Part shown: piece by piece, positions 24,203 through 33,423 of the stretch
Layout of the letters: each line of letters opens with the position of its first letter
How positions within the stretch are numbered: the first letter of the stretch is position 1
The notes under the pieces: generated by a model
The model's database searches: none
Told to the model about the DNA's origin: nothing
Seen by the model: only the letters and a program-made list of their open reading frames with translations
Assembly (NCBI RefSeq): GCF_006517535.1
Contig: NZ_VHQH01000034.1
Coordinates: 1 to 64,000, forward strand
Direction of reading: 5' to 3'
Length of the DNA stretch: 64,000 nt
Origin: Schumannella sp. 10F1B-5-1
GTDB taxonomy: Bacteria > Actinomycetota > Actinomycetes > Actinomycetales > Microbacteriaceae
Translations under genes and position numbers: made by a program

Positions 24203-26089
24203 GTGAGCATGCGCGGCGGAGGTGGCGGCGGAGGTGGCCGCGGCGGTCGCATCTCGTCGAGCGATGCCGCCGCGCAGCGGGCCGCGAACGCCGAGGCGCC
24301 GCGCATCCCGCACCTGATCGCGCGCATCGCCGATCTGTTCACGCCGCACCGCCGCGCGCTCGTCACGATCGTCGTGCTCGTGCTGATCAGCGCCGGCATC
24401 AGCGTGCTGCCCCCGCTGCTCACCCAGCAGGCCTTCGACCGGGGTCTGTTCCCCGCCGGCGGCCGCCCCGACGTGCCCGTGCTGCTCGAGCTCGTCGGCG
24501 CCATGGTGTTCCTCTGGGTCGCGTCGGCCGCGCTCGGCGTGTGGCAGACCTGGCTCACGGCCCGCGTCGGCAACAGCGTGATGGGGCGGCTGCGCATCCG
24601 GCTGTTCTCGCACCTCGAGGCGATGGAGCTCGGCTTCTTCACCCGCACCAAGACCGGCGTGATCCAGTCGCGTCTGCAGAACGACGTCGGCGGCGTCGCC
24701 GGCGTGCTCAGCAACACGGTGCAGAGCGTGATCGGCAACACCGTCACGGTCGCCGCCGCGCTCGTGTCGATGCTCGTGCTGAGCTGGCAGATGACGATCG
24801 TCGCGGTCGTGCTGCTGCCCCTGCTCGTGATCGCTCAGCGCCGCGTCGGGCAGGTGCGGGCGCGCATCGCGACGAAGACGCAGGAGTCGCTGTCGGAGAT
24901 GACCGCGATCACGCAGGAGGCGCTGAGCGTCTCGGGCATCCTGCTGACCAAGAGCTTCGCCCGGCAGAACGCCGAGATCGGCCGCTACCGGGCCGAGAAC
25001 GAGAACCAGATCGTGCTGCAGGTGCGGCAGGCGATGAGCGGTCAGTGGTTCTTCGCGCTGGTGAACATCTTCCTGTCGATCATCCCGGCGATCGTCTACC
25101 TCGTCGCCGCCTGGCTGATCCTCGACCGCGTCGACGTGACCGCCGGCACGGTCGTGGCGTTCACGACGGTGCAGGCGCGCCTCATGTGGCCGCTCATGGG
25201 CCTGCTGCGCGTCGCCCTCGACCTGCAGACCTCGCAGGCGCTGTTCGCGCGCATCTTCGAGTACCTCGACCTGAAGCCGGCGATCACCGAGGCCCCGGAT
25301 GCGCGACCGGTCGATGCCGCGGGGCTCGGCCGCATCGCGTTCGACGACGTCGTCTTCCGCTATCCGGATGCGCCGAGCGACGGCCCGGCGACGCTGCGCG
25401 GCGTCAGCTTCACGGTCGAGCCGGGCCAGTACGCGGCCTTCGTCGGCCCCTCAGGTGCCGGCAAGACGACCGTGTCGTATCTGGTGCCGCGCATGCACGA
25501 CGTGACCTCGGGCCGGGTGCTGTTCGCGGGCGACGACGTGCGCGAGCTGCAGCAGGCGTCCCTCGCCGAGTCGATCGGTCTCGTGAGTCAGGAGACCTAC
25601 CTGTTCCATGCCTCGATCGCCGACAACCTGCGTTACGCGAAGCCCGACGCGAGCGACGAGGAGCTGGTCGCGGCGGCGCAGGCGGCGAACATCCACACGA
25701 CGGTCGCGTCGTTCCCCGACGGCTACGACACGATCGTGGGCGAGCGCGGCTACCGGCTGAGCGGCGGCGAGAAGCAGCGCATCGCGATCGCGCGCGTGCT
25801 GCTGAAGGACCCGGCGGTGCTCGTGCTCGACGAGGCGACGAGCGCCCTCGACACGGTCAGCGAGCGCATCGTGCAGCACGCGATCGACACCGCCGCCCGC
25901 GGGCGCACGACGATCGCGATCGCGCACCGGCTGTCGACCGTCGTCGGCGCCGACGTGATCTTCGTCGTGGATGCGGGCCGCATCGTCGAGCGCGGAACGC
26001 ACGCCGAGCTGCTCGCCGCCGACGGCGTCTATGCGCGGCTGTTCGCCGAGCAGCTCGCGGCGGCCGGCCCGCGCGACGCGGCGGGCTGA
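24203..26089 (+). CDS. ABC exporter: fused transmembrane and ATPase half-transporter (ABCB type)
   Basis: This 628-residue half transporter would work as a dimer exporting lipids, drugs or peptides. A Gly-rich N-terminal tail (GGGGGGGGRGGR) precedes six membrane helices over residues ~45-330. The ATPase domain has Walker A GPSGAGKTT, Q-loop VSQETYLF, signature LSGGEKQR, Walker B AVLVLDEATSALD and H-loop IAIAHRLSTV, all intact. It stands alone rather than in a heterodimer pair. The GTG start is placed directly after a -10 box, indicating a leaderless mRNA. The substrate is unknown. Confidence 0.88.
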   Translation: MSMRGGGGGGGGRGGRISSSDAAAQRAANAEAPRIPHLIARIADLFTPHRRALVTIVVLVLISAGISVLPPLLTQQAFDRGLFPAGGRPDVPVLLELVGAMVFLWVASAALGVWQTWLTARVGNSVMGRLRIRLFSHLEAMELGFFTRTKTGVIQSRLQNDVGGVAGVLSNTVQSVIGNTVTVAAALVSMLVLSWQMTIVAVVLLPLLVIAQRRVGQVRARIATKTQESLSEMTAITQEALSVSGILLTKSFARQNAEIGRYRAENENQIVLQVRQAMSGQWFFALVNIFLSIIPAIVYLVAAWLILDRVDVTAGTVVAFTTVQARLMWPLMGLLRVALDLQTSQALFARIFEYLDLKPAITEAPDARPVDAAGLGRIAFDDVVFRYPDAPSDGPATLRGVSFTVEPGQYAAFVGPSGAGKTTVSYLVPRMHDVTSGRVLFAGDDVRELQQASLAESIGLVSQETYLFHASIADNLRYAKPDASDEELVAAAQAANIHTTVASFPDGYDTIVGERGYRLSGGEKQRIAIARVLLKDPAVLVLDEATSALDTVSERIVQHAIDTAARGRTTIAIAHRLSTVVGADVIFVVDAGRIVERGTHAELLAADGVYARLFAEQLAAAGPRDAAG

Positions 26090-26112
26090 ACGCGGGCGCT
26101 GAGCGGCCGGCT

Positions 26113-26132
26113 CTGAGGGGAAGGAGCCTCAG
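26113..26132. terminator. Short hairpin between convergent genes
   Basis: CTGAGG / CCTCAG with an eight-base loop, extendable by GGC/GCC, spans the short gap between the exporter stop and the DUF305 stop. It could serve both directions. Confidence 0.4.
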
Positions 26133-26845
26133 CCCAGCTTCTTCAGCATCTCGCGCAGGGTCGTGATCTCGGCCTTCTGCGACGCGACGATCTGGGTCGC
26201 CATCGCGACCACCTGCGATTGATCGGTGCGGTGCAGCACCGACTCGGCCATCTCGACCCCGCCCTGGTGGTGGGCGATCATCAGCGTCAGGAAGAGGCGG
26301 TCGGCGTCCTCGCCCTGCGCGGCCGTGAGCTTCGCGATCTGCTTCGCCGTCGCCATGCCGGGCATCGGCCCGCCGGCCTTCTGCGCCGAATCCGCCGAGC
26401 CCGACGCTCCGCTCGCGGCGTGCCCGTGGTCGCCGCCGCTGCCGTCGATGGTCGGATACGACATCCACGTCATGCGCGGCTGGGCCGAGGCCTGCGGCAG
26501 GTTCCAGGCATCGAGCAGGCCGTACATCTGGCCGGCCTGGGCGCCCTGCCCGGTCGCGATGTCGTACGCCAGCAGGCGCACGGCGTCGTCATCGCTGCGG
26601 TCGCGCACGAGCATCGACATCTGCACGGCCTGCGCGTGGTGCACCTGCATGTCGCGCAGGAACCCGGCGGCCGCGCTCTCGCTCGTCGGGGTCGCGGGGG
26701 CGGCGCCGACGCGGCCGAGCAGGATGCCCGTCGCGAACAGCAGCAGCGCCACGGCCGCGGCGACGATCCACCAGGGGCGTCCCGGGCGGCGGCCCGCGCC
26801 GACGGCGGTGGTCGCGGACTCGGGGTCGCGCGCGTCGCTTCTCAT
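26129..26845 (-). CDS. DUF305 protein, membrane-anchored
   Basis: This 238-residue protein has one N-terminal transmembrane anchor (WWIVAAAVALLLFATGILLG) and an extracytoplasmic four-helix DUF305 domain. The two paired-histidine motifs of the family are present: DMQVHHAQAVQMSMLV and LMIAHHQGGVEMAES. A His/Met-rich linker (GGDHGHAASG, GGPMPGMATA) lies between them. Many DUF305 genes sit in metal, especially copper, contexts, and the His-Met content fits metal binding, but no function is proven for this protein. It lies 40 bases after the DUF3105 gene on the same strand and is likely co-transcribed with it. Confidence 0.85.
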   Translation of the reverse strand: MRSDARDPESATTAVGAGRRPGRPWWIVAAAVALLLFATGILLGRVGAAPATPTSESAAAGFLRDMQVHHAQAVQMSMLVRDRSDDDAVRLLAYDIATGQGAQAGQMYGLLDAWNLPQASAQPRMTWMSYPTIDGSGGDHGHAASGASGSADSAQKAGGPMPGMATAKQIAKLTAAQGEDADRLFLTLMIAHHQGGVEMAESVLHRTDQSQVVAMATQIVASQKAEITTLREMLKKLG

Positions 26846-26885
26846 CGGCTCATGCTCTCACCGTCGCCCGGACCGACGTCGGCGC

Positions 26886-27575
26886 TCAGCCCACCTTGCC
26901 CGGAGCGTCGAGCCCGCCGGTGCACGGGGCGCCCGGCTCGGGCGCGTTCGGCGAGCGCCAGTAGTCCTCGATGAACTGCGCGACCTTCGCGTTCTCGGGG
27001 TTCGAGAACTTGATCTGCGCGCCCCAGGCCGAGGCGGCCATCGGCGCGTTCAGCCCCGGGTAGGGCGAGAGGGTGGCATAGCTGTCGGGCATGATCGCCT
27101 TCAGCGCGTCGAGCTTCACGCCCGAGACGCGGTCGGGGTCGTAGGTGAACCAGATCGCCCCGTGCTCGAGGTCGTGCACCGCGTTCTCGTTCGGCACCGG
27201 CTGGTCGTAGACGCCGCAGTTGAGCCAGGTGGCGTTGTGCGGGCCGCCGGCCGGGGGAGACATGCGGTAGTCGACGGTCTTGTTGGTGTGGGTCGACGAG
27301 AGCCCGCTCCAGGTCTGCACCTCGTTGAGCTTCGCCGGCGCCGCGGCGTTCCCGCCCCCGGCGCTCAGCGGCAGCACGATCGCGAGCGTGATCGCCACGA
27401 TCGCGGCGACGCCGGCCGTGATGCCGCCGCCGATCGCGAGCCGGCGGTTGCGGCGGCGGGCGACCTCCTTCTTCTTGAAGGCGGCGACCTTGGCCTCACG
27501 CTGGGCGGCGCGCTGCTGCTTGGTGGTGGCCGGGGCGCCGGCGTTCGAGCGGGGGGCGGATTCGTCGCGGGGCAC
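26886..27575 (-). CDS. DUF3105 membrane-anchored protein
   Basis: This 229-residue protein has a basic cytoplasmic N-terminus with a helical KQQRAAQREAKVAAFKKKE stretch, one membrane helix (LAIGGGITAGVAAIVAITLA) and an outside DUF3105 domain. The domain shows VDYRMSPPAGGPHNATWLNCGVYDQPVPNEN followed by HDLEHGAIWFTY, with conserved histidines and cysteine. The GTG at 27575 is preceded by GAGGAG; the frame continues upstream but without support. DUF3105 and DUF305 genes often occur together. The function is unknown. Confidence 0.85.
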   Translation of the reverse strand: MPRDESAPRSNAGAPATTKQQRAAQREAKVAAFKKKEVARRRNRRLAIGGGITAGVAAIVAITLAIVLPLSAGGGNAAAPAKLNEVQTWSGLSSTHTNKTVDYRMSPPAGGPHNATWLNCGVYDQPVPNENAVHDLEHGAIWFTYDPDRVSGVKLDALKAIMPDSYATLSPYPGLNAPMAASAWGAQIKFSNPENAKVAQFIEDYWRSPNAPEPGAPCTGGLDAPGKVG

Positions 27576-27658
27576 GGTTCTCCTCGGGCGGCGGATGCGC
27601 TCCTCGAGCGCGGACGGCAGGTGCAGGTCGACGTCGTCGTCAGGTGGGGCAGGACGGT

Positions 27659-27676
27659 GACAGGACACATCCTGTC
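27659..27676. promoter_or_regulatory. Palindrome GACAGGA-CACA-TCCTGTC between DUF3105 and cbs
   Basis: Seven-base perfect arms around a four-base centre sit in the 186-base divergent spacer, 83 bases upstream of the DUF3105 start and 73 bases before the cbs -10 box. It is a candidate operator of either transcript. The rest of the spacer shows no gene. Confidence 0.5.
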
Positions 27677-27748
27677 CTCAACAACCTGACAACAGACCCG
27701 GGCCTGCCGGGCATTCCCAGCCACGCGTAACAGCCTCGGCGCCGCCGG

Positions 27749-27754
27749 TACCCT
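27749..27754 (+). promoter_or_regulatory. -10 box for leaderless cbs transcript
   Basis: TACCCT ends seven bases before the ATG of cbs, and there is no ribosome binding site. The -35 region is not recognisable. Confidence 0.5.
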
Positions 27755-27761
27755 CGACACC

Positions 27762-29123
27762 ATGGAATACGCGGAGTCCGTGCTCGACCTCGTCGGGAAC
27801 ACCCCGCTCGTCAAGCTCACGAAGGTGACCGAGGGCATTCAGGCGACCGTGCTCGTCAAGGTCGAGTACGTGAACCCCGGCGGCTCGTCGAAGGACCGCA
27901 TCGCGGTGCGCATCATCGACGCGGCCGAGGCCGAGGGCAAGCTGAAGCCCGGCGGCACGATCGTCGAGCCCACGAGCGGCAACACCGGCATCGGCCTGGC
28001 GCTGGTCGCCCAGCAGCGCGGCTACCGCTGCGTGTTCGTCTGCCCCGACAAGGTGAGCGCCGACAAGCGCGCCACCCTGCAGGCCTACGGGGCCGAGGTC
28101 GTCGTCTGCCCGACGGCGGTCATGCCCGACGACCCGCGCTCGTACTACAGCGTGAGCGACCGGCTGGCCCGCGAGATCCCGGGCGCGTTCAAGCCCGACC
28201 AGTACTCGAACGTCAACGGCCCGCGCAGCCACTACGAGACCACCGGTCCCGAGATCTGGCGCGACACCGACCAGAAGGTCACGCACTTCGTCGCCGGCGT
28301 CGGCACGGGCGGCACGATCAGCGGCGTCGGGCGCTACCTCAAGGAGGTCAGCGACGGCCGCGTGCAGGTCGTCGGCGCCGACCCCGAGGGCTCGGTCTAC
28401 TCGGGCGGCACCGGCCGTCCGTACCTGGTCGAGGGCGTCGGCGAGGACTTCTGGCCGACCGCCTACGACCCGAGCGTGGTCGACGAGATCATCGCCTCGA
28501 GCGATGCCGAGAGCTTCGACCTGACCCGCCGCCTCGCCCGCGAGGAGGGCCTGCTGGTCGGCGGCTCGAGCGGTCTCGCCGTCGCGAGCGGTCTCAAGGC
28601 GGCCCGCCGTCTCGGCCCCGACGACGTCATGGTGATCCTGCTGCCCGACGGCGGCCGCGGCTACCTGGCCAAGGTCTTCAGCGACGAGTGGATGGGCACT
28701 CACGGCTTCCTGCCCGCCGGCGAGGGAGCGACCATCGGCGAGGTCGTCGGCCGCAAGGGCGACAGCATCCCGGCGCTCGTGCACGTGCATCCCGACGAGA
28801 CCCTCGCGACGGCGATCTCGATCCTCGGCGAGTACAACGTCTCGACCATGCCGGTGCTGAGCGCCGAGCCGCCGGTCGTGCTGGGCGAGGTGCTCGGCGC
28901 GATCGACGAGCGCACGATCCTCGCGGCGCTCGCCGGGGGAGCCGCCCTCGACGCCCCGGTGCGGGAATTCGTCGGCCCGGCGCTTCGTTCCGTGGGGATG
29001 AGCCAGCCGGTCGACGTCGCCACGGCGGCGCTGACCGACGTGGATGCGCTGCTCGTGCTCGACGAGGGCAAGCCCGTCACGGTGCTGACCCGCCACGACC
29101 TCCTCGACTTCCGCGACGCCTGA
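27762..29123 (+). CDS. cbs: Cystathionine beta-synthase
   Basis: This 453-residue PLP enzyme condenses serine (or O-acetylserine) with homocysteine to cystathionine, the first step of reverse transsulfuration. The PLP lysine is Lys 44 in NPGGSSKDRIA, the substrate loop is EPTSGNTGIGLA, and the phosphate-binding loop is GVGTGGTISGVGRYLK. Two C-terminal CBS modules occupy residues ~340-450 (VGRKGDSIPALVHVHPDETLATAIS and the second ending LDEGKPVTVLTRHDLLDF). That distinguishes it from plain cysteine synthase. No heme-binding N-terminal extension is present. It is followed after 90 bases by metB, forming a methionine-to-cysteine module. Confidence 0.92.
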   Translation: MEYAESVLDLVGNTPLVKLTKVTEGIQATVLVKVEYVNPGGSSKDRIAVRIIDAAEAEGKLKPGGTIVEPTSGNTGIGLALVAQQRGYRCVFVCPDKVSADKRATLQAYGAEVVVCPTAVMPDDPRSYYSVSDRLAREIPGAFKPDQYSNVNGPRSHYETTGPEIWRDTDQKVTHFVAGVGTGGTISGVGRYLKEVSDGRVQVVGADPEGSVYSGGTGRPYLVEGVGEDFWPTAYDPSVVDEIIASSDAESFDLTRRLAREEGLLVGGSSGLAVASGLKAARRLGPDDVMVILLPDGGRGYLAKVFSDEWMGTHGFLPAGEGATIGEVVGRKGDSIPALVHVHPDETLATAISILGEYNVSTMPVLSAEPPVVLGEVLGAIDERTILAALAGGAALDAPVREFVGPALRSVGMSQPVDVATAALTDVDALLVLDEGKPVTVLTRHDLLDFRDA

Positions 29124-29213
29124 GTCGCGGCCGGCCCGGGTCTCCCGACTCCGAGCCGACCGCTCCGGCACGACCGGCGACCGCATCCGCGAACCGACCC
29201 GAAAGACCTGAGC

Positions 29214-30380
29214 ATGTCCGACTTCCTCACGCCCGACTCCGCCCTCGAGACCCGCGCGATCCACGCGGGCCAGGGCTTCGACCCGGCGACCGGCGCGGTC
29301 AACCCGCCCGTGCACTTCAGCTCGACCTTCGTGCAGGACGGGATCGGCGGCTTCCGCGGCGGCTACGAGTACGCGCGCGGCGGCAACCCGACCCGCGACC
29401 ACCTGCAGGAGCTGCTGGCCTCGCTCGAGGGCGGCGAGGTCGCCTACAGCTTCGCGTCGGGGCTCGCCGCCGAAGACGCGCTGCTGCGCGCCGTGCTGAA
29501 GCCCGGCGACCACGTGGTCATGGGCAACGACGTCTACGGCGGCACCCACCGCCTGGTGAACCGCGTGTTCGTGCCCTGGGGGGTGCACCTCGACACGGTC
29601 GAGATGGGCGACCTGGATGCGGTGCGCGCGGCCGTCAAGCCGGGCGAGACCCGCGTGCTGTGGGTCGAGACGCCGAGCAACCCGCTCATGAAGGTCACCG
29701 ACATCGCGGGCCTGGCTCAGATCGGCCGCGACGCCGGCGCGATCGTCGTGGTCGACAACACCTTCGCCTCGCCCTACCTGCAGCAGCCGCTGTCGCTCGG
29801 CGCCGACGTGGTCGTGCACTCGACCACCAAGTACCTGGGCGGCCACAGCGACCTGCTCGGCGGCGCCGTCATCCTGAAGGACCGCGAGCTGGCCGAGAAG
29901 GTCGGCTTCATCCAGTTCGGCGTCGGCGCGGTGTCGTCGCCCTTCGACGCCTGGCTGACGATGCGCGGCATCAAGACGCTGCCGGTGCGCATGGACCGCC
30001 ACTCGACGAACGCGCAGGCGCTGGCCGAGCGCCTGGTCGGCCACGCGAAGATCGACCGCGTCTACTACCCGGGTCTGCCCGAGCACCCGGGCCACGACAT
30101 CGCGGCGAAGCAGATGCGCTCCTTCGGCGGCATGATCTCGCTCGGCCTGACCGGCGGCGGGGATGCGGCCCGCAAGCTGGCCGAGTCGACCCGCCTGTTC
30201 CAGCTGGCCGAGTCGCTCGGCGGCGTGGAGTCGCTGATCGGCTACCCGACCGAGATGACCCACGCCTCGGTCAAGGGCACGGCGCTCGAGGTGCCCGACA
30301 ACATCGTGCGCCTCTCGGTCGGGCTCGAGAACCTCGACGACCTGACGGCCGATCTGCTCGGCGCGCTCGATCGACTCTGA
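29214..30380 (+). CDS. metB: Cystathionine gamma-synthase/lyase (Cys/Met metabolism PLP enzyme)
   Basis: This 388-residue enzyme belongs to the Cys/Met metabolism PLP-dependent family. It shows ETRAIHAGQ at the start, YEYARGGNPTRDHLQ, the SGLAA phosphate-binding turn, VVVDNTFASPYLQ and the PLP lysine Lys 206 in HSTTKYLGGHSD. The C-terminal SLGGVESLIGYPTEMTHAS carries substrate-carboxylate contacts. Annotation as MetB follows the actinobacterial convention. With cbs directly upstream, the lyase direction (cystathionine to cysteine) is just as plausible, and sequence alone does not separate the two. A CGAAAGACCTGAGC leader lacks a strong ribosome site. Confidence 0.88.
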   Translation: MSDFLTPDSALETRAIHAGQGFDPATGAVNPPVHFSSTFVQDGIGGFRGGYEYARGGNPTRDHLQELLASLEGGEVAYSFASGLAAEDALLRAVLKPGDHVVMGNDVYGGTHRLVNRVFVPWGVHLDTVEMGDLDAVRAAVKPGETRVLWVETPSNPLMKVTDIAGLAQIGRDAGAIVVVDNTFASPYLQQPLSLGADVVVHSTTKYLGGHSDLLGGAVILKDRELAEKVGFIQFGVGAVSSPFDAWLTMRGIKTLPVRMDRHSTNAQALAERLVGHAKIDRVYYPGLPEHPGHDIAAKQMRSFGGMISLGLTGGGDAARKLAESTRLFQLAESLGGVESLIGYPTEMTHASVKGTALEVPDNIVRLSVGLENLDDLTADLLGALDRL

Positions 30381-30383
30381 GCC

Positions 30384-30437
30384 CGCGCATCCGGTCGCCG
30401 CACCCGCGCTGAGCGAGACCGGGAGGCCGGATGCGCG
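30384..30437 (+). terminator. Long-loop inverted repeat after metB
   Basis: CGCGCATCCGG (30384-30394) and CCGGATGCGCG (30427-30437) are perfect 11-base complements with a 32-base loop, just after the metB stop. Both arms contain the hexamer GCATCC/GGATGC that is frequent throughout the window. Confidence 0.45.
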
Positions 30438-30450
30438 TGGTTACGTGATC

Positions 30451-30470
30451 GTTGCGTTCACAGGTTGACG
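30451..30470 (+). promoter_or_regulatory. ROK-type operator/promoter element, copy 1
   Basis: The 20-mer GTTGCGTTCACAGGTTGACG matches copy 2 at 31731-31750 at 19 of 20 positions. Its last six bases (TTGACG) form a -35 box. A CACAGT box lies 18 bases later (30489-30494), seven bases before the ATG at 30502. The element therefore overlaps the promoter of the ROK gene itself. Confidence 0.7.
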
Positions 30471-30501
30471 ACAAGACGGCGCGTGGGGCACAGTGAACGC
30501 C

Positions 30502-31695
30502 ATGAGGACGACGGGGCTCTCTGAGGCAGAGCGACGCCCGCGTCCCGGATCCCAGAGTGCCCTGCGCGGCCGCAATCGACAGCGCATCGTCGACGCGCTG
30601 CGCGAGGCCGGGCCGCTGACGCAGGCCGAGCTGTCGCGACGCACCGGACTCAGCGCCGCGACGATCTCGAACATCGTGCGCCTGCTCGCCGACGAGGGCG
30701 CCGTCAGCACCGACACGACCACGAGCTCCGGCCGCCGGGCGACCTCGGTGCGGCTCTCCGACGACGGGCGCCTCGTCGTCGGCCTCGACTTCGGCCGGCG
30801 CCACGCCCGCATCGTGCTGGTCACCCCCGGCTACGAGGTCGTCGCCGAACGGGCGATCGAGCTGCCCCGCGGCTACCCGGCGCTCGAGGGCGTGCGGGCC
30901 GTCCGCGACGTGCTCGACGACCTCATGGCCGAGCGCGGCGTGCGCCGATCCGCCGTGCTCGCGGCCGGCCTCGGCATGCCCGGCCCGATCGACCGGCGCA
31001 GCGGCACGGTCGTGCAGGGCACGATCCTGCCCGAGTGGATCGGCGTGACCGCCGACGACCTGAGCGAGCAGCTCGATATCCCGGTTCTGCTCGACAACGA
31101 CGCCAATCTCGGGGCTCTCGCCGAGGTGAGCTGGGGCGCCTACAGCGAGGTCGAGAACCTCATGTTCGTCAAGATCGGCTCGGGCATCGGCTCGGGGCTG
31201 ATCATCAACGGCAAGCCCTATTACGGCAACATCGGCGTGACGGGCGAGATCGGGCACACGACGATCAACGAGCAGGGCGCCGTGTGCCACTGCGGCAACC
31301 GCGGCTGTCTCGAGACGGTCGCCTCGACCGTCGTCATGCTCGAGCTGCTCTACCGCCGGGCTCCCGGCAGCCGCGGCACGGCCGACATCGTGCGGCGCGC
31401 GCTCGAGGGAGATCCCGGCACGCTGCGTGTGCTCGAGGATGCCGGGGCCGCGATCGGCGCCGCGCTCGGCAACACCGCGAACCTGATCAACCCCGAGGTG
31501 ATCCTGATCGGCGGGCCGCTGGCCCCGATCGGGCCGGCGTTCCTCGAGCCGATCGCGCGCTCGTTCGGTCGGCACGCGGTGCCCCGCGTCGGCGATTCGA
31601 CGGCGATCGCGATGGGCTCGCTGGGCGACCGGGCCGAGGCCCTCGGCGGGGCGTCGCTGGCGCTGCGTCACGTCGACGCCCTGGCGTTGCTCTAG
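30502..31695 (+). CDS. ROK family transcriptional repressor (XylR/NagC-like)
   Basis: This 397-residue protein has a winged helix at residues ~25-80 (LTQAELSRRTGLSAATISNIVRLLADEGAV) and a ROK domain from ~95 (VGLDFGRRHARIVLV). The zinc site GHTTINEQGAVCHCGNRGCLETVAS and the sugar-binding LDNDANLGAL are intact. I chose the ATG at 30502, which a leaderless transcript from the TTGACG promoter would place at its 5' end; GTG at 30493 is the alternative. It lies just upstream of, and in the same direction as, the mmsA-mmsB-chvE importer. Its own promoter shares a 20-base element with that operon, so it probably represses both itself and the importer in response to a sugar. Confidence 0.88.
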   Translation: MRTTGLSEAERRPRPGSQSALRGRNRQRIVDALREAGPLTQAELSRRTGLSAATISNIVRLLADEGAVSTDTTTSSGRRATSVRLSDDGRLVVGLDFGRRHARIVLVTPGYEVVAERAIELPRGYPALEGVRAVRDVLDDLMAERGVRRSAVLAAGLGMPGPIDRRSGTVVQGTILPEWIGVTADDLSEQLDIPVLLDNDANLGALAEVSWGAYSEVENLMFVKIGSGIGSGLIINGKPYYGNIGVTGEIGHTTINEQGAVCHCGNRGCLETVASTVVMLELLYRRAPGSRGTADIVRRALEGDPGTLRVLEDAGAAIGAALGNTANLINPEVILIGGPLAPIGPAFLEPIARSFGRHAVPRVGDSTAIAMGSLGDRAEALGGASLALRHVDALALL

Positions 31696-31730
31696 CCGCA
31701 CCACGTCTCTCGGGCATTCGTGACCGAACC

Positions 31731-31750
31731 GTTGCGTTCACAAGTTGACG
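31731..31750 (+). promoter_or_regulatory. ROK-type operator/promoter element, copy 2
   Basis: GTTGCGTTCACAAGTTGACG precedes the importer operon, with TTGACG (31745-31750) as -35 and TACAGT (31770-31775) as a possible -10 at 19-base spacing. The leader up to 31869 is CAC-rich and G-poor and ends in a strong ribosome site. Confidence 0.7.
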
Positions 31751-31869
31751 GCGGGCGCGAGATCCGCGTTACAGTAGTGCCCGCACCACCCGCACCACCA
31801 CCCGCGACGGCGTCGTCCGCACCCTCGGACACGCCGGCACCACTGCCGTTGCCCCGAGGAGGACTATCC

Positions 31870-33423
31870 GTGGTCGACGCCCCCTTCATCCTCGAGATGC
31901 GCGGCATCACGAAGCGCTTCCCCGGTGTCATCGCTCTCGACGACGTCACCCTGCGCGTGCGCGCCGGCGAGATCCACTCGATCTGCGGTGAGAACGGCGC
32001 CGGCAAGTCGACCCTCATGAAGGTGCTCTCGGGCGTCTACGGCTACGGCACCTACGAGGGCGACATCGTCTGGGAGGGCGAGGTGGCGCGCTTCCGCGAC
32101 ATCCGCCAGAGCGAGGCCGCGGGCATCGTGATCATCCACCAGGAGCTCGCGCTCATCCCCGAGCTCTCGATCACCGAGAACATCTTCCTCGGCAACGAGC
32201 CCAAGACCCCCTTCGGCTCGATCGACTGGTCGACGGCCCGCCTCCGCGCCCGTGAGCTGCTGCAGCGCGTCGGCCTGCGCGACGACCCCGACACGCAGAT
32301 CAAGAACATCGGCGTCGGCAAGCAGCAGCTGGTCGAGATCGCCAAGGCGCTCAACAAGAACGTCAAGCTGCTCATCCTCGACGAGCCCACCGCCGCGCTC
32401 AACGAGAACGACTCGCAGCACCTGCTCGGCCTGATCCGCGACCTGCGCGACAAGGGCGTCACGAGCATCATGATCAGCCACAAGCTCAACGAGATCGAGG
32501 CGATCAGCAACTCGATCACGATCATCCGCGACGGTCACACGGTCGAGAGCCTGGATGTGAAGGCCGACGGCGTCGACGAGGACCGCATCATCCGCGGCAT
32601 GGTCGGTCGCACCCTCGAGAACCGCTTCCCCGAGCACGATGGCTCGGGCATCGGCGACGTCTTCTTCGAGGTGCGCAACTGGACCGTGCAGCACCCGCTG
32701 ACCACCGAGCGCCTGGTCGCCAAGAACTCCCACTTCACCGTGCGCCGCGGCGAGGTCGTCGGCTTCGCCGGCCTCATGGGCGCCGGTCGCACCGAGCTGG
32801 CGATGAGCATCTTCGGCCAGAGCTACGGCACCGTGCTCTCGGGCGAGATCTACAAGGACGGCCAGGAGATCAAGGTGCCCAACGTGGCCGCCGCGATCAA
32901 GCACGGCATCGCCTACGTCAGCGAGGACCGCAAGGCGCTCGGCCTGAACCTGCTCGACGACATCAAGACCTCCGTCGTGTCGGCCAAGCTGTCGAAGATC
33001 GCCCCCGCCGGCGTCGTCGACGACCTGCAGGAGCGGGAGATCTCGGAGAACTACCGCAAGGAGCTCCGCATCAAGACCCCGACGGTCGACGAGGGCGTCA
33101 ACAAGCTCTCGGGCGGCAACCAGCAGAAGGTCGTGCTGGCGAAGTGGATGTTCACCGACCCCGACCTGCTGATCCTCGACGAGCCGACCCGCGGCATCGA
33201 CGTGGGCGCCAAGACCGAGATCTACGGCATCATCCGCAAGCTCGCCGAGTCCGGCGCCGGCGTGATCCTCATCTCATCGGAGCTGCCCGAGCTGCTCGGC
33301 GTCGCCGACCGCATCTACACGATCTTCGAGGGCACCATCACGAGCGAGATCCGCGCGAAGGATGCCGACCCCGAGACCCTCATGAAGAGCATGACCTCCG
33401 ACAAGAAGAAGGACGCCGCCTGA
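31870..33423 (+). CDS. mmsA: Monosaccharide ABC transporter ATP-binding protein
   Basis: This 517-residue protein has two tandem ATPase domains, as in the RbsA/XylG/MglA family. The first has Walker [10 protein letters not shown], signature [13 protein letters not shown] and Walker [13 protein letters not shown]. The second has a degenerate Walker A (GLMGAGRTE), as usual, with signature [10 protein letters not shown] and Walker [15 protein letters not shown] chose the GTG at 31870 because GAGGAGGA (31856-31863) lies six bases upstream; the frame is open another 50 codons but that stretch is Pro/Ala-rich and contains the promoter. The gene is coupled to the permease gene by a one-base overlap. 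Confidence 0.92.
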   Translation: MVDAPFILEMRGITKRFPGVIALDDVTLRVRAGEIHSICGENGAGKSTLMKVLSGVYGYGTYEGDIVWEGEVARFRDIRQSEAAGIVIIHQELALIPELSITENIFLGNEPKTPFGSIDWSTARLRARELLQRVGLRDDPDTQIKNIGVGKQQLVEIAKALNKNVKLLILDEPTAALNENDSQHLLGLIRDLRDKGVTSIMISHKLNEIEAISNSITIIRDGHTVESLDVKADGVDEDRIIRGMVGRTLENRFPEHDGSGIGDVFFEVRNWTVQHPLTTERLVAKNSHFTVRRGEVVGFAGLMGAGRTELAMSIFGQSYGTVLSGEIYKDGQEIKVPNVAAAIKHGIAYVSEDRKALGLNLLDDIKTSVVSAKLSKIAPAGVVDDLQEREISENYRKELRIKTPTVDEGVNKLSGGNQQKVVLAKWMFTDPDLLILDEPTRGIDVGAKTEIYGIIRKLAESGAGVILISSELPELLGVADRIYTIFEGTITSEIRAKDADPETLMKSMTSDKKKDAA

